Source of the DNA: Roseomonas haemaphysalidis | GTDB lineage: Bacteria > Pseudomonadota > Alphaproteobacteria > Acetobacterales > Acetobacteraceae | NCBI RefSeq assembly: GCF_017355405.1 | Contig: NZ_CP061177.1 | Span: forward strand, 1,595,001 to 1,659,000 | Direction: 5' to 3' | DNA: 64,000 nt | Part shown: positions 26,867-35,412 of the stretch, piece after piece | Numbering within the stretch: position 1 is the stretch's first letter | How the letters are laid out: each line of letters opens with the position of its first letter | Notes under the pieces: model-generated | The model's database searches: none | The model's input: the letters and a program-made list of their open reading frames with translations, nothing else | Told to the model about the DNA's origin: nothing | Made by a program: the position numbers and the translations under genes

Positions 26867-27140
26867 GGATGTGTCTCGTGGTCGTGGCACCGCCAAACGC
26901 CCACGTAAAAACCAGACGAAGCACTGCCCCATTCCGCAGCACGCTCACCATGCCGGGCAACCAAGCGCTTGGGCACGATGCCGCCGCGTTCGCGCCTCTG
27001 GTGGCCGAGGCATCGCTTTCATTCCGGCAGCGGCGTGGTGCCGCGATCGGCAACAAGAGAGCGATGATCGACGCTTCTGCATAGGGCTCGGATGTTCAGC
27101 ATTGCGCCGTTCCCGGCATTCGCTTCGTGGCACGACCTTG
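26867..27140. other. Gene-poor start of the lower-GC island
   Basis: No gene is convincing here. All open frames are short or read as Arg-rich non-protein sequence. The stretch might be a decayed mobile-element end, but I could not match any frame to a transposase. Confidence 0.4.
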
Positions 27141-27476
27141 ATGGCTGATGTCTGCATCGCTAGGTACCACTTGTCTTCAGATGCCTGTGCCCCGAGACTT
27201 TCTTTGCCAAAGAATCGCAAGACGGCAAAAGCCGATCAAAAGCTCCCCTCATCTCGAACCCAGAGACAGGCTGCAAGTCCGGTCAAGGCGATCAAACAAA
27301 CCGCCAGGAAGCGGAAAACTGGCAAGCCGAAGCTCACTGCCAAGCAGGTGAAACAGATTGCTGCAAGGCAGGCAGCCCGGAGACGATTGCTGTTCGCCGT
27401 CGGAGATTACGCACTCGGCCTAGCGATGCTGGCAGGCGCCGTCTGGTGGCTGATCACATTTCTTGAAAGACGGTGA
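27141..27476 (+). CDS. Small basic protein with C-terminal membrane helix, unknown
   Basis: I do not recognise this 111-residue protein. It is strongly basic in the middle (KRKTGKPKLTAKQVKQIAARQAARRR, about residues 58-85, shown in part here by position) and ends in one hydrophobic helix (about 88-108). The ATG at 27141 has no good ribosome site, so the true start may be further in. Base composition is lower in GC than the flanking genes, as in the rest of this island. A membrane-anchored nucleic-acid-binding or structural role is conceivable from the basic region plus helix. Confidence 0.4.
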   Translation: MADVCIARYHLSSDACAPRLSLPKNRKTAKADQKLPSSRTQRQAASPVKAIKQTARKRKTGKPKLTAKQVKQIAARQAARRRLLFAVGDYALGLAMLAGAVWWLITFLERR

Positions 27477-27809
27477 CCAGCGCCAGAACGTGTGATCCAT
27501 AGGCGCTGATCGAAGCAACAGCCATCTCCCCGCGACTGCCTGCTTCAGCGAACGGCGAGTACGAACACCGATGGAGACATGCCACAGCTGCTGTCGCACT
27601 TGGGCATCAATCCATATGTGATACGAGATACACTAAGATCTCGTTCGGTTGATGCGCAAAACCCTGGCCTTTGCAACAATCCAATCACGCGCCGGGGGGG
27701 CACACCGCCGTTCGATCGCTCGACTGCACCGGGACGCTGCCAACGAACTCTGCAGTATGTCTGAGATAAGCTTGTTGTGATGTCACTCTAAGGAAAGGGA
27801 CATAATCAG
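27477..27809. other. Non-coding stretch in the lower-GC island
   Basis: These 333 bases hold no supported gene. A frame of 43 codons (27652-27783 region) lacks a ribosome site and resembles nothing known to me. Confidence 0.5.
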
Positions 27810-28109
27810 ATGCTGAAGATGAGCCATCGATCCAGCGCTGTGCCCGGCAGCAAGAGTGCTGATCCTTCGCAGAAACCGGGCGTGAGCAAACGAATCCTCC
27901 CCTTGGTTGGGCTGGCCTTCGTACTTGGGATGGTCATGGCCGGGCTCGTGCTCTGGGCTACCTCTGCTGCCTACGGAGCGATGCCAATGGAAGGCGCGCC
28001 ACTTATCGCTGCGTTGATCGGGGGCGGTGGGGCGATGGCGATTGGCGTTGGTCTCATGGCTCTTCTGTTTCACAGCAACCGCAGCGGTTGGGATGACCAA
28101 AGCGGGTAG
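27810..28109 (+). CDS. Small protein with two membrane helices, unknown
   Basis: This 99-residue protein has two hydrophobic segments (about residues 29-51, PLVGLAFVLGMVMAGLVLWA, and 62-87, IAALIGGGGAMAIGVGLMAL) joined by a short loop. AAGGAAAGGG lies about nine bases upstream of the ATG, which supports translation. The N-terminal 28 residues are polar and basic. It stands alone in the lower-GC island. No function can be assigned; it is likely a membrane protein of accessory origin. Confidence 0.6.
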   Translation: MLKMSHRSSAVPGSKSADPSQKPGVSKRILPLVGLAFVLGMVMAGLVLWATSAAYGAMPMEGAPLIAALIGGGGAMAIGVGLMALLFHSNRSGWDDQSG

Positions 28110-28182
28110 TGGATGCTTGGCCTTCTTGCTCAATGACCCAGAAGGTGCTGCGTGCATTCTGCTATTTGAGCAGGCATAGCAT

Positions 28183-28452
28183 GTGCCTTCAGGAATTGGT
28201 GCGACGGATCGCCTGTCCTATCGGATCGATCTGGCGACCTTCCCAGGAGACCTCAGCTTTTCATATCGGCGTAGCAAAGAGCTTCAGGCGATCAGCCAAT
28301 GGCTGATCGAGCGGCGGAGCATCGGGACGCATATTCCATTTTTCAGCAGCAATTTCTTTGCGCCTGATCCGGGCCTGGAGATTCCAGATCTGAGTTTCTG
28401 CCTGATGATCGGTTCGACAATCTGGTGGCGCGGAAGACGCCTCTATTTTTGA
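28183..28452 (+). pseudogene. GMC oxidoreductase fragment (degenerate)
   Basis: The frame begins with PSGIGATDRL, resembling the SGIGP motif of glucose-methanol-choline oxidoreductases. About 45 residues later it reads SNFFAPDPGLEIPDLSF, resembling the GGF-x-R-x-P-x-L-x-x-PDLQ block of the same family. The intervening LQDH region is missing, and neither the FAD-binding N-terminus nor the C-terminal His/Asn active site is present nearby. This is best explained as a decayed remnant with an internal deletion. No start or ribosome site supports expression. Confidence 0.55.
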
Positions 28453-28541
28453 GTTGCGCAACCAGTCGACCCGTCCCCAGAGGGATAGGTCGCTATATCC
28501 GACACATCAAGGCCGCTGCGCGACGATCTGCGTTCAGATGA

Positions 28542-29570
28542 TCAAGCTTGAGCCTCGGTACGGCCGGCAAGATAGTCATCCAGCCGCGTGAGCAGGATTT
28601 GCCGCTCCTCCCGCGTGACCCAGGCAGCTTCCAATCCATTGCGGACCAGACGCACGATCTCCGGAACCGACAGGTCGAGGGCGCTTTGGCAGGCCACCAA
28701 GTTCTCCGTCACGTATCCGTCGAAGTAAGGCGGATCATCGGAATTGACGGTGACATGCAGGCCATGGGCCATCATGGCCTTCAGCGGGTGCTGAGCCAGA
28801 TCCGTGACCACTTGAAGCCGCAGATTGGATAGTGGACAGACCGTCAGCGGTGTGCGGCGCGCTGCCAGTTCCCGCACAAGGTCCAGGTCGTCCAGACATG
28901 CGTTGCCATGGTCGATCCGGTCCACGCGGAGCAGCTCGAGCGCTTCGCGCACGTAGCTCGCCGGGCCTTCTTCTCCGGCATGGACGGTGATGCGAAACCC
29001 CCGATCGCGTGCAGCCTGGAAGAAGCCGGCGAAGTTGGAGGGTGGGTTACCCACCTCGGCACCACCCATGCCGATGCCGATGATGCGGCCGGCCCAGGGC
29101 ATGATCTGGTCGAGCACGGCCATGGCATCCGCCTCCGTGCGGTGGCGGTGGACGCTGATCATGAGGCCCGAGCTGGTTCCCTGGTCCCGCCGCGCATCGT
29201 CCATGGCCTGGAGCACTCCGCCCATCAGGCTTTCCATCGGAACCCCTCGCTCCGTGAAGCTTTGCGGGCCGATGAACATTTCGGCACGGACCACGCCATC
29301 CGCGTGCGCCCGGCGCAGGTAGGCGCGGGTCACGTCGTAGAAGTCCTGTTCCGTTTGCAGGACCTTGCAACCCTCGAAGTAAAGGTCAAGAAAGGACTTC
29401 AGGTTCGGGAAGGCGTAGGCGGAGCGCAGTGCCTCGGCTGTATCCCAACGAAGCCTCATGCCGTGACGATGGGCCAGGTCCAGCATGAGCTGTGGCTCGA
29501 TGCTGCCTTCGATGTGCATGTGCAGGTCTGCCTTGGGCAGACCGCGAATGAAAGCCTCGACCGTCTGCAT
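28542..29570 (-). CDS. add: Adenine deaminase (adenosine/adenine deaminase family)
   Basis: This 342-residue zinc amidohydrolase converts adenine to hypoxanthine, or adenosine to inosine. Zinc ligands and catalytic residues are readable: HMHIEGS (HxH, about residue 17), HAGEE (His and Glu, about 197), HGN and NSDDPPYF (Asp-Asp, about 278). The SDDPxYF form and the MGGAEVGNPP block match the microbial adenine deaminase branch rather than classical adenosine deaminases; the add symbol is family-level only. It is downstream of the GntR/LacI-hybrid regulator by about 186 bases and faces away from the lyase cluster that the regulator probably controls. Confidence 0.9.
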   Translation of the reverse strand: MQTVEAFIRGLPKADLHMHIEGSIEPQLMLDLAHRHGMRLRWDTAEALRSAYAFPNLKSFLDLYFEGCKVLQTEQDFYDVTRAYLRRAHADGVVRAEMFIGPQSFTERGVPMESLMGGVLQAMDDARRDQGTSSGLMISVHRHRTEADAMAVLDQIMPWAGRIIGIGMGGAEVGNPPSNFAGFFQAARDRGFRITVHAGEEGPASYVREALELLRVDRIDHGNACLDDLDLVRELAARRTPLTVCPLSNLRLQVVTDLAQHPLKAMMAHGLHVTVNSDDPPYFDGYVTENLVACQSALDLSVPEIVRLVRNGLEAAWVTREERQILLTRLDDYLAGRTEAQA

Positions 29571-29756
29571 GGAAACCTACCCTCCGCCGATCCGGTCGTT
29601 GTGCCCATCCGCGTCAAATCCTGCAATCCTTGCAAGCAGCCCGTGAGTCCAAGCCGGGCCGGGCGGCGAGACAAGTCGTAAGCGTGTCGACGATCGGCGT
29701 CCGGTGACATGCGCCCCGCCACTTCTGGCGTGTTGGACCCGGGCAGGCAGCGGGCG

Positions 29757-30899
29757 CTACCCGGGGGGTTCTCTTCGTGATCGCGAACGACCGGCCCCGG
29801 TGGGTGATGCCGGCAGGTGCTGCGATATGGAGAAGCCCGGCACCTCGTGAACCGGCAGCAGACGCAATGTTCCCCGGGATTGCGATCCTGCCCATTGCTT
29901 GTTGATCGCTTCGTAAAGCCCGTCACACTGGTCAGACGCCCTGTATCCGATGAGGTTGAAGAAGCCATCGGCCTCTTCGGGAATATCGGTACGGCCAAGC
30001 AGAATGATCGAAAGCTGTTCCGGTGTCCTGATCCCTCCGGCGGCCAGGGCGGCGCGGAGCGTGGAACCAGCCTCCACGCCCCAGACAATGATGGCGCTGA
30101 AGGGCAATGAACCATCGGGCTTTCTCTGCGCGCAGATAGCATCCGTCAGGGCTGCCAAATAATCGGCGTGAGGCGGCTCAGCCACCAAAAGCGGAGGATG
30201 CAGGATGACATGGGGATCGCCCCGTTCCCGCAGCCCTTCATAGCGGCGCAGGCCGAGATCATTCGCGAGAAAGGGCGTGGAGGTGGTTGCCAGCGCGATG
30301 TCGCGGTGGCCGTGCTGCCGCAGCCGCACGACCGCACGCTCCACCGGCTCCCCCCACTCAAAGCCGACCGCGTCCAGATCGGTCCCGACCAGCCATGCGC
30401 CATCGACGGCCAGGGCATCAGCCCGGGCCCGTGCTGCGGCCAGCATTTCCACCGGGATCGTCTCGAATGATGACTGGATGACGCAGCCATCGAACCGGGG
30501 CAGGGACCGCAACACGCGGCAGGCATGCCGCGCATCGGAATAGGTGACTTCCAGCGTCTGGCACCCGTCGGCCTTGAAGCGGTGCTGCAATGCATCGAGG
30601 ACCAGCCGCCCGCGCCGCAGGCCCTCCGATCGGCGCAGGAACAGCACGCTGCGGACCGGGAGGGGGGGCGGCGAGGGGGGCATGGTCGCTTCGTCCGGGC
30701 GGTGGCCAATAAAGGTGCCCCTGCCGACGCCGGACACGATGGCGCCGCTGTCGCGCAACGCGTCCAGCTCCCTCTGCACCTTTGCCTGCGAAAGGCCGAA
30801 CTGCCGCATCAAAGCGCGTACTGTAGGGAGCCGGTCGCCCGAGCGACCGTCGGCAACCAGCTTCATCAACCTGAGCCGAAGGCGCTCTACATCATCCAT
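29757..30899 (-). CDS. GntR-type HTH regulator with LacI/periplasmic-binding effector domain
   Basis: This 380-residue regulator joins an N-terminal winged helix (about residues 1-68; LPTVRALMRQFGLSQAKVQRELDAL) to a LacI-like sugar/purine-binding domain (about 80-350). This architecture (as in AraR-like proteins) usually senses small imported metabolites. The ATG at 30899 is chosen; in-frame TTG codons upstream lie within a TACAATACAA repeat. That repeat has an inverted partner 100 bases away near the divergent Bug receptor gene, so autoregulation with DNA looping is plausible. It lies between adenine deaminase and the lyase cluster. Confidence 0.87.
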   Translation of the reverse strand: MDDVERLRLRLMKLVADGRSGDRLPTVRALMRQFGLSQAKVQRELDALRDSGAIVSGVGRGTFIGHRPDEATMPPSPPPLPVRSVLFLRRSEGLRRGRLVLDALQHRFKADGCQTLEVTYSDARHACRVLRSLPRFDGCVIQSSFETIPVEMLAAARARADALAVDGAWLVGTDLDAVGFEWGEPVERAVVRLRQHGHRDIALATTSTPFLANDLGLRRYEGLRERGDPHVILHPPLLVAEPPHADYLAALTDAICAQRKPDGSLPFSAIIVWGVEAGSTLRAALAAGGIRTPEQLSIILLGRTDIPEEADGFFNLIGYRASDQCDGLYEAINKQWAGSQSRGTLRLLPVHEVPGFSISQHLPASPTGAGRSRSRREPPG

Positions 30900-30909
30900 G
30901 GCGCAGTAA

Positions 30910-30919
30910 TACAATACAA
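30910..30919. promoter_or_regulatory. Repeat TACAATACAA, candidate operator half 1
   Basis: This 10-mer lies 11 bases upstream of the regulator start codon. Its exact reverse complement occurs at 31010-31019. The two sites are exactly 100 bp apart, compatible with looping. Confidence 0.55.
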
Positions 30920-31002
30920 TGGGCAGCTTAAAAGCCCCCGATCACCCGCAGCTCAGTCGTCTGGATATCTTGAGACGCCAAACGCTGCAACCGAGCCGAT
31001 AA

Positions 31003-31019
31003 ATACAATTTGTATTGTA
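31003..31019. promoter_or_regulatory. Palindrome ATACAA-T-TTGTAT, candidate operator 2
   Basis: A perfect 6-bp inverted repeat around one T, continuing into TTGTATTGTA, lies about 80 bases upstream of the Bug receptor gene. It shares its sequence with the site next to the divergent regulator. AT-rich palindromes of this kind are usual for GntR and LacI hybrids. Confidence 0.6.
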
Positions 31020-31097
31020 ATCATACGACCCACCTTCTAGGGAGCCTCGCTCATATCAGAAGGCGCGTTCGGCGCCGCAAATGCTGGGGGGATACGC

Positions 31098-32066
31098 ATG
31101 AACAGCATCGCAAGACGGGGTTTCCTGGCCATGGCCGGCGCGGCGGTGGCCAGCGCGGCGCAGGCGCAGGGCAGCCAGGCCATCAGCCTCGTGGTCGGGT
31201 ACTCGGCCGGCGGCAGTTCCGACCTCGTCGCCCGCATCATGGCGTCGGAGCTTTCGGCTCGTCTTGGCCGGTCCGTCGTGGTCGAGAATGTCGCGGGTGC
31301 CAGTGGGATGATCGCGTTTCAGCGCCTGGCCAACAACCGACCGGACACCGGCACGCTCTACTTCGGTGGCTTCGACACCGTCGCGGTGCCCATGGTCAAC
31401 CGCAACGTGAAGCTCGATTGGGAACGCGATACAATCCCGGTGGGCCGCACCACCATCGGTGGCATGACGTTCGTCGTCCCCGCGTCCTCACCCTACAAGG
31501 ATATGGCCGCGTTCATCGATGCCGCCCGGAAAGGCGGGAGCGAGACACGAAGCTATGGCTCGCCCGGCGTCGCATCCGCCCAGCACTTCCTGGGAGAACT
31601 GATCAGCGAGAAGGCCGGCGTCAAACTGCTGCATTCGCCTTATCGCGGCGGCAACCTGGTCGTGAACGATCTCATCGCCGGCAACCTGGATGCGGCGGTG
31701 CTGGTCGATTCCACCGCCATCCCACCCATCCAGCAGGGTACGCTGCGGGCACTGGCCGTATCCTCCGCCGCGCGCGTCCCGCAATTGCCGGACGTGCCGA
31801 CACTGGCGGAACTGCCTGGCTTCGACGGTGTCACCTTCCCGCTCTGGCAGGGCATCTTCGTGCGCAACGGTACGCCGGGGACCTTTGTGCAACAGCTTGA
31901 CGCCGCCATCCGGGAAGCTTTGGCGACCCCCGCCGTCCAGAAGCAGTTGTCCGATGCGGGGTTCACCGCGTCGCCCCTCAGCGGCGAGGCGTTCGGCGCC
32001 TTCATCCGGCAGCAGGCGGAGGGCTACCGCAACATCGTGGCGGCATCGAAGCTATCGGTCGAGTGA
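31098..32066 (+). CDS. Bug/TctC-like substrate-binding protein
   Basis: This 322-residue periplasmic receptor has an ARRGFLAMAG twin-arginine-like leader (cleaved near residue 25). The ligand loop LVVGYSAGGSSDLVARI and HSPYRGGNLVVNDL block mark it as a Bug protein. GGGGGGA lies upstream of the ATG. It is the first gene of a short operon with a fumarase-superfamily lyase 13 bases downstream and is divergent from the GntR/LacI-hybrid regulator. Its ligand is therefore likely the lyase substrate or a related carboxylate. No TctAB genes are nearby. Confidence 0.93.
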   Translation: MNSIARRGFLAMAGAAVASAAQAQGSQAISLVVGYSAGGSSDLVARIMASELSARLGRSVVVENVAGASGMIAFQRLANNRPDTGTLYFGGFDTVAVPMVNRNVKLDWERDTIPVGRTTIGGMTFVVPASSPYKDMAAFIDAARKGGSETRSYGSPGVASAQHFLGELISEKAGVKLLHSPYRGGNLVVNDLIAGNLDAAVLVDSTAIPPIQQGTLRALAVSSAARVPQLPDVPTLAELPGFDGVTFPLWQGIFVRNGTPGTFVQQLDAAIREALATPAVQKQLSDAGFTASPLSGEAFGAFIRQQAEGYRNIVAASKLSVE

Positions 32067-32079
32067 CGGGGACGATCCG

Positions 32080-33417
32080 ATGACCACAGGTATGTTTGAC
32101 TCCTGCATCACGGGCCACTGGTTCAGCGCCAAAGCGAAAGACATCTGGAGCGACCTCGGCACTTTGCAGGCGTGGCTCGATGTCGAGAAGGCACTCGCGC
32201 GGGCACAGGCCGATCTCAGCATGATTCCACGCGCCGCCGCGGACATCATCGGCGCAAAGGCTGACGCGACGCTCCTGGACCTTGGCCGCATGGCCGCGGA
32301 TATCCGCAGCACGATGCACCCGTTCGTGCCCATGTTGCGCCAGTTCGAGGAGCTCTGCGGCGAGGAGGCGGCCGGATACATCCATTGGGGCGTCACCACC
32401 CAGAATATCTTCGAGACCGGCGCGGTGCTGCAGCTGCGCGACAGCCACGTCTTGATCGAACAGCAGTTGCGGCGGGCCGTCGATGCCTGTGCACGCCTGG
32501 CGGCCGGGAACCGCGACATCGTGCAGGCCGGCCGCACGCATGGCCAGCACGCGCTGCCCATCACCTTCGGCTTCAAGGTGGCCGCCTGGCGGGAGGAGTT
32601 GCGGCGCCACCTGACGCGGCTCGACGTGGCGGCGCAGGACGCGCTGGTGGTGCGAACCGGCGGCGCCGTGGGCACCTTTGCCGCCATGGAAGGGCAAGGC
32701 CGGGCCGTGCAGGCGCGGGTGGCCGAGATCCTCGGCCTCGGCGTCGCCGGCATTCCGGTCCGCTCGTCGTTCGACCAGTTCGCCGCCTACCTTGGCGTGC
32801 TCGTGCTGCTGGCCGGCACGGCGGAAAAGGTGGCGCGCGAGGTGGTGTTCCTGCAGCGCACCGAGGTGGCGGAAGTCGAGGAACGCTTCGAGACCGGCAA
32901 GGTCGGCAGTTCCACGATGGCCCAGAAGCGCAACCCCGCCCATGCGCAGAATGTTGCCGGCGTTGCCCAGATCCTGCGCTCGCGGGCGGGGCTGGTGACC
33001 GAGTCCATGGTCCGGGCCAATGAAGGGGACGCGACGGCCAGCAACATCGCCGATGTGCTGGTGCCCGAGATGGCGATCCTGGCCGCGTCCGTGGCGGAAG
33101 GGCTGGCCTCGTTGATCGATGGGCTGGTGGTGCATCCGGAAGCGATGCGTCGGAACCTGGACCTGACCGGGGGCGCCATCCTGTCGGAAGCGGTCATGAT
33201 GACACTGGGGCGCAGCATCGGCCGCCACCATGCCCACCACGTGCTCTACGATGCGGCCATGCGAGCCGCTGACGGCTCTGTCGCCTTTGTCGATGCGCTT
33301 CGACAGCATCCGCTGCTGCGGGAGCACGGAAACACGCTCGATTTCGAGGCTCTGCTCGACCCCGCAAACTATGTGGGAGAGGCCGCGGCTTGCGTGGATG
33401 ATGAGCTCGCGGGATGA
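32080..33417 (+). CDS. Adenylosuccinate lyase-like enzyme of the fumarase superfamily
   Basis: This 445-residue lyase follows the Bug receptor by 13 bases, with GGGGA seven bases before its ATG. HWGVTTQNIFETG (about residue 104) and GRTHGQHALPITFG (about 149, with the catalytic His) match the family. The signature loop reads GSSTMAQKRNP: the usual Pro after Met is Ala. The catalytic Ser pair and Lys are kept, so activity is likely, perhaps with altered loop motion or substrate. True purB has the canonical proline and different neighbours. Adenine deaminase and an NPP-type phosphodiesterase nearby suggest a purine-linked substrate, by inference only. Confidence 0.87.
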   Translation: MTTGMFDSCITGHWFSAKAKDIWSDLGTLQAWLDVEKALARAQADLSMIPRAAADIIGAKADATLLDLGRMAADIRSTMHPFVPMLRQFEELCGEEAAGYIHWGVTTQNIFETGAVLQLRDSHVLIEQQLRRAVDACARLAAGNRDIVQAGRTHGQHALPITFGFKVAAWREELRRHLTRLDVAAQDALVVRTGGAVGTFAAMEGQGRAVQARVAEILGLGVAGIPVRSSFDQFAAYLGVLVLLAGTAEKVAREVVFLQRTEVAEVEERFETGKVGSSTMAQKRNPAHAQNVAGVAQILRSRAGLVTESMVRANEGDATASNIADVLVPEMAILAASVAEGLASLIDGLVVHPEAMRRNLDLTGGAILSEAVMMTLGRSIGRHHAHHVLYDAAMRAADGSVAFVDALRQHPLLREHGNTLDFEALLDPANYVGEAAACVDDELAG

Positions 33418-33529
33418 CGCGGCGCGGCGCCCTGACGGCGGGTGCCGCCTTCTTTGATCCGGAGCGACTGCTCCTCGATCAGCGTTCCTGGACCTGCCGG
33501 CCAGGGCACCGGCCACCCGTGACCGCCTG

Positions 33530-34966
33530 TCAGGCGGAAGGCATGGCAATCCGGCTCAGGCCGGCCGGATAGTACCGGCCGTCCTGGCACATGCGGTCCA
33601 GCGCAAAGCCACGCGGCAGGACAATGCGGTCCTCGGCCGGGGGCGTATCCGCGGCGGCATTCCAGGCGGCCTCCAGCACCCTTCCTTCGCAACCCTCATG
33701 CCCGACGCCGAGCATATGCAGCAGCGTGGGGGCGAGGTCCGTCAGGTCAGCCGCGCCCTGCACGGTGGCGCGGCGCCGGAAGGGGCCGCCTTCCATCAGC
33801 ATCACGGTCGCCAGTTCGCGCCGATGCAGCCCGCCATGCATGCCGCCGCCCTCAGGTACGTTGCCGGCATCGAAGGGGGCGGTGCCCGGCAGGCCCCAGG
33901 GATCGGGCTGCTCGCACCCGGCGAAGGTCAGGGTCAGATCCGGTGCCCGGGGATGGGCCGCGTCGAGCAGGCTCAGAGGCACGAGGTCGGGCAGGCCCAG
34001 TGCCACCGGGTCGCGTGCCAGGAGAGGCCCGGCCCAGGCCTGGGCCGCCAGAAAGGTGGCGAGGGGCGCCGACGTCTTCCCGGGCTCCCTCAGCCAGATG
34101 CCCGGCGCCGCCGCCGGTGCGACGACAATGTCCGTGTCGTCGGTGAAGCCAGTGCCCGCGCGGAACCCGGCGCGGCGCAGCTCCTCCACCACCGGGATGC
34201 GTCGCGTGCCGGTGACCATGCCATGATCCGAGAGCACCAGCAGCCCGATCTCCGCCGCATCCGGCTGCGCATCGCGCCAGGCCGTCACGCGGCCGACGAG
34301 GGCGTCGGCGGCCCGCAGGGCGCGGCCCTGGGTTTCCGCATGCCCGATGCCGAGGAAGTGGCAGGAGATATCCGGCTCGGGGCACCACAGCAGGGTGACG
34401 TCGGCGCGCCGCTCCGGCAGGGCGATCTCGGTCATCACGCGGGCGATGAAGTCCACCCGCTCCAGGTTCGGCACCGCGGGTGCGGGCGTGGGTCCGAGGC
34501 GTGCCCGCACCCGCTCCGCGGTGGGACCCGTGGTGTCGTTCACGTTCCAGCGAAAGGCGCCGAGCTGCTCGGCCAGGGGATGCAGCAGAAAGGCCGATCC
34601 CGCGGTGCCGCCGGACACGACGGCGAGGCTGCGCCCGGCTTCCGCCAGCAATTCGCCGAGCGTTGGCCGGTCCAGCGGAGATGTCGCGCCCCGCGCCAGC
34701 AGGCGCAGATCGTCCCGATGGCCGGTGTTGAGCAGCCGGGAAGGCGTCACGGCGGCGTCGAACAGCGTGTTGGCCGCCAAGCCATGCGACTGCGGCCGGG
34801 TCCCGGTGATCAGGGAAGATGTGGCCACGCGCGTTTCGCTTGGGAACACGCTTCTCGCCCGGGCAAAACGGGTGCCCGATGCCTGGAGAGCCGCAAGATG
34901 CGGGGTCGCGGCGGCGGATACGAGATCAGGCCGGAGCCCGTCCAGGACGATGATGATGAAGCGCAT
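33530..34966 (-). CDS. Alkaline phosphatase-superfamily phosphodiesterase (NPP type)
   Basis: This 478-residue protein matches type I phosphodiesterase/nucleotide pyrophosphatase enzymes. The metal site is seen at VLDGLRPD (first Asp), FPSETRVATSSLITG (nucleophile Thr/Ser region, about residue 45), EPDISCHFLGIGH (Asp and His, about 200), LSDHGM (Asp-His, about 245) and MHGGLH (His, about 372). No signal peptide is present, so it is probably cytoplasmic. It converges on the lyase operon. The family cleaves phosphodiester or pyrophosphate bonds of nucleotides, or phosphonates; the actual substrate is unknown. Confidence 0.88.
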   Translation of the reverse strand: MRFIIIVLDGLRPDLVSAAATPHLAALQASGTRFARARSVFPSETRVATSSLITGTRPQSHGLAANTLFDAAVTPSRLLNTGHRDDLRLLARGATSPLDRPTLGELLAEAGRSLAVVSGGTAGSAFLLHPLAEQLGAFRWNVNDTTGPTAERVRARLGPTPAPAVPNLERVDFIARVMTEIALPERRADVTLLWCPEPDISCHFLGIGHAETQGRALRAADALVGRVTAWRDAQPDAAEIGLLVLSDHGMVTGTRRIPVVEELRRAGFRAGTGFTDDTDIVVAPAAAPGIWLREPGKTSAPLATFLAAQAWAGPLLARDPVALGLPDLVPLSLLDAAHPRAPDLTLTFAGCEQPDPWGLPGTAPFDAGNVPEGGGMHGGLHRRELATVMLMEGGPFRRRATVQGAADLTDLAPTLLHMLGVGHEGCEGRVLEAAWNAAADTPPAEDRIVLPRGFALDRMCQDGRYYPAGLSRIAMPSA

Positions 34967-35412
34967 GGCGTGGTTCTGCTAGCAGCCGCTGCCGGTCGGC
35001 AGAAGGCTGCTCCGCCGGGGACATGAAATCTTCATCCTGGCCGGATGGCCGGCACGTCACCCGGAGCTGGGAGCGGCCGTCGGGCCTGGCTAGCAGGCAT
35101 GATGGTGGCATGGCTTGGGGGGTGGAACAAACGATCCGCCAGCCGGTCCGTCGATCGTCGATTTCAAAGACGCCCGCGCGCTTGCATGGTTCGCATCCCG
35201 ATGACGAAGCGCAGGTCAGCCGCAGCGTTCATCAGGTTGTCCGACCGCAGGCGTCATCCCCCAACGGTTGTGCGGCACGACGGGCGGCCGGGATGACCGC
35301 GGCGGGAACTGGCTGACGGCAGCAGTGGCCGAACGATCCCCCATTCTTGATCGGTCAGATCGATCGGATGGCCGCGCCGCGCGGAACCGACGGCCTTATG
35401 GCTTGGCGGGCA
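34967..35412. other. Intergenic region holding an IS5-type remnant
   Basis: No intact gene is present in these 446 bases. The right part encodes a 39-residue transposase fragment (separate entry). The left 280 bases hold nothing recognisable. Confidence 0.6.
35254..35373 (-). pseudogene. IS5-family transposase N-terminal fragment
   Basis: The minus strand reads HPIDLTDQEWGIVRPLLP, then Gly/Arg/Pro-rich HPGRPS, before a stop. This is the conserved N-terminus of IS5-group (DUF4096) transposases, whose members read DLTDxEW-x-x-I-x-PLLP followed by GRPR. No catalytic DDE region follows in any frame, so the element is broken and cannot move. Terminal inverted repeats are not visible. It lies right beside the 3' end of rnhA and marks past insertion at this point. 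Confidence 0.75.

Noticed and set aside
26871..27140. N-terminal extension of the small basic protein at 27141
   Set aside because: The extension is Arg/His-rich, unlike the rest of the protein, and its start lies at the end of the iron operon without a ribosome site.
27652..27783. A 43-codon plus-strand frame in the lower-GC island
   Set aside because: No ribosome site and no recognisable protein character.
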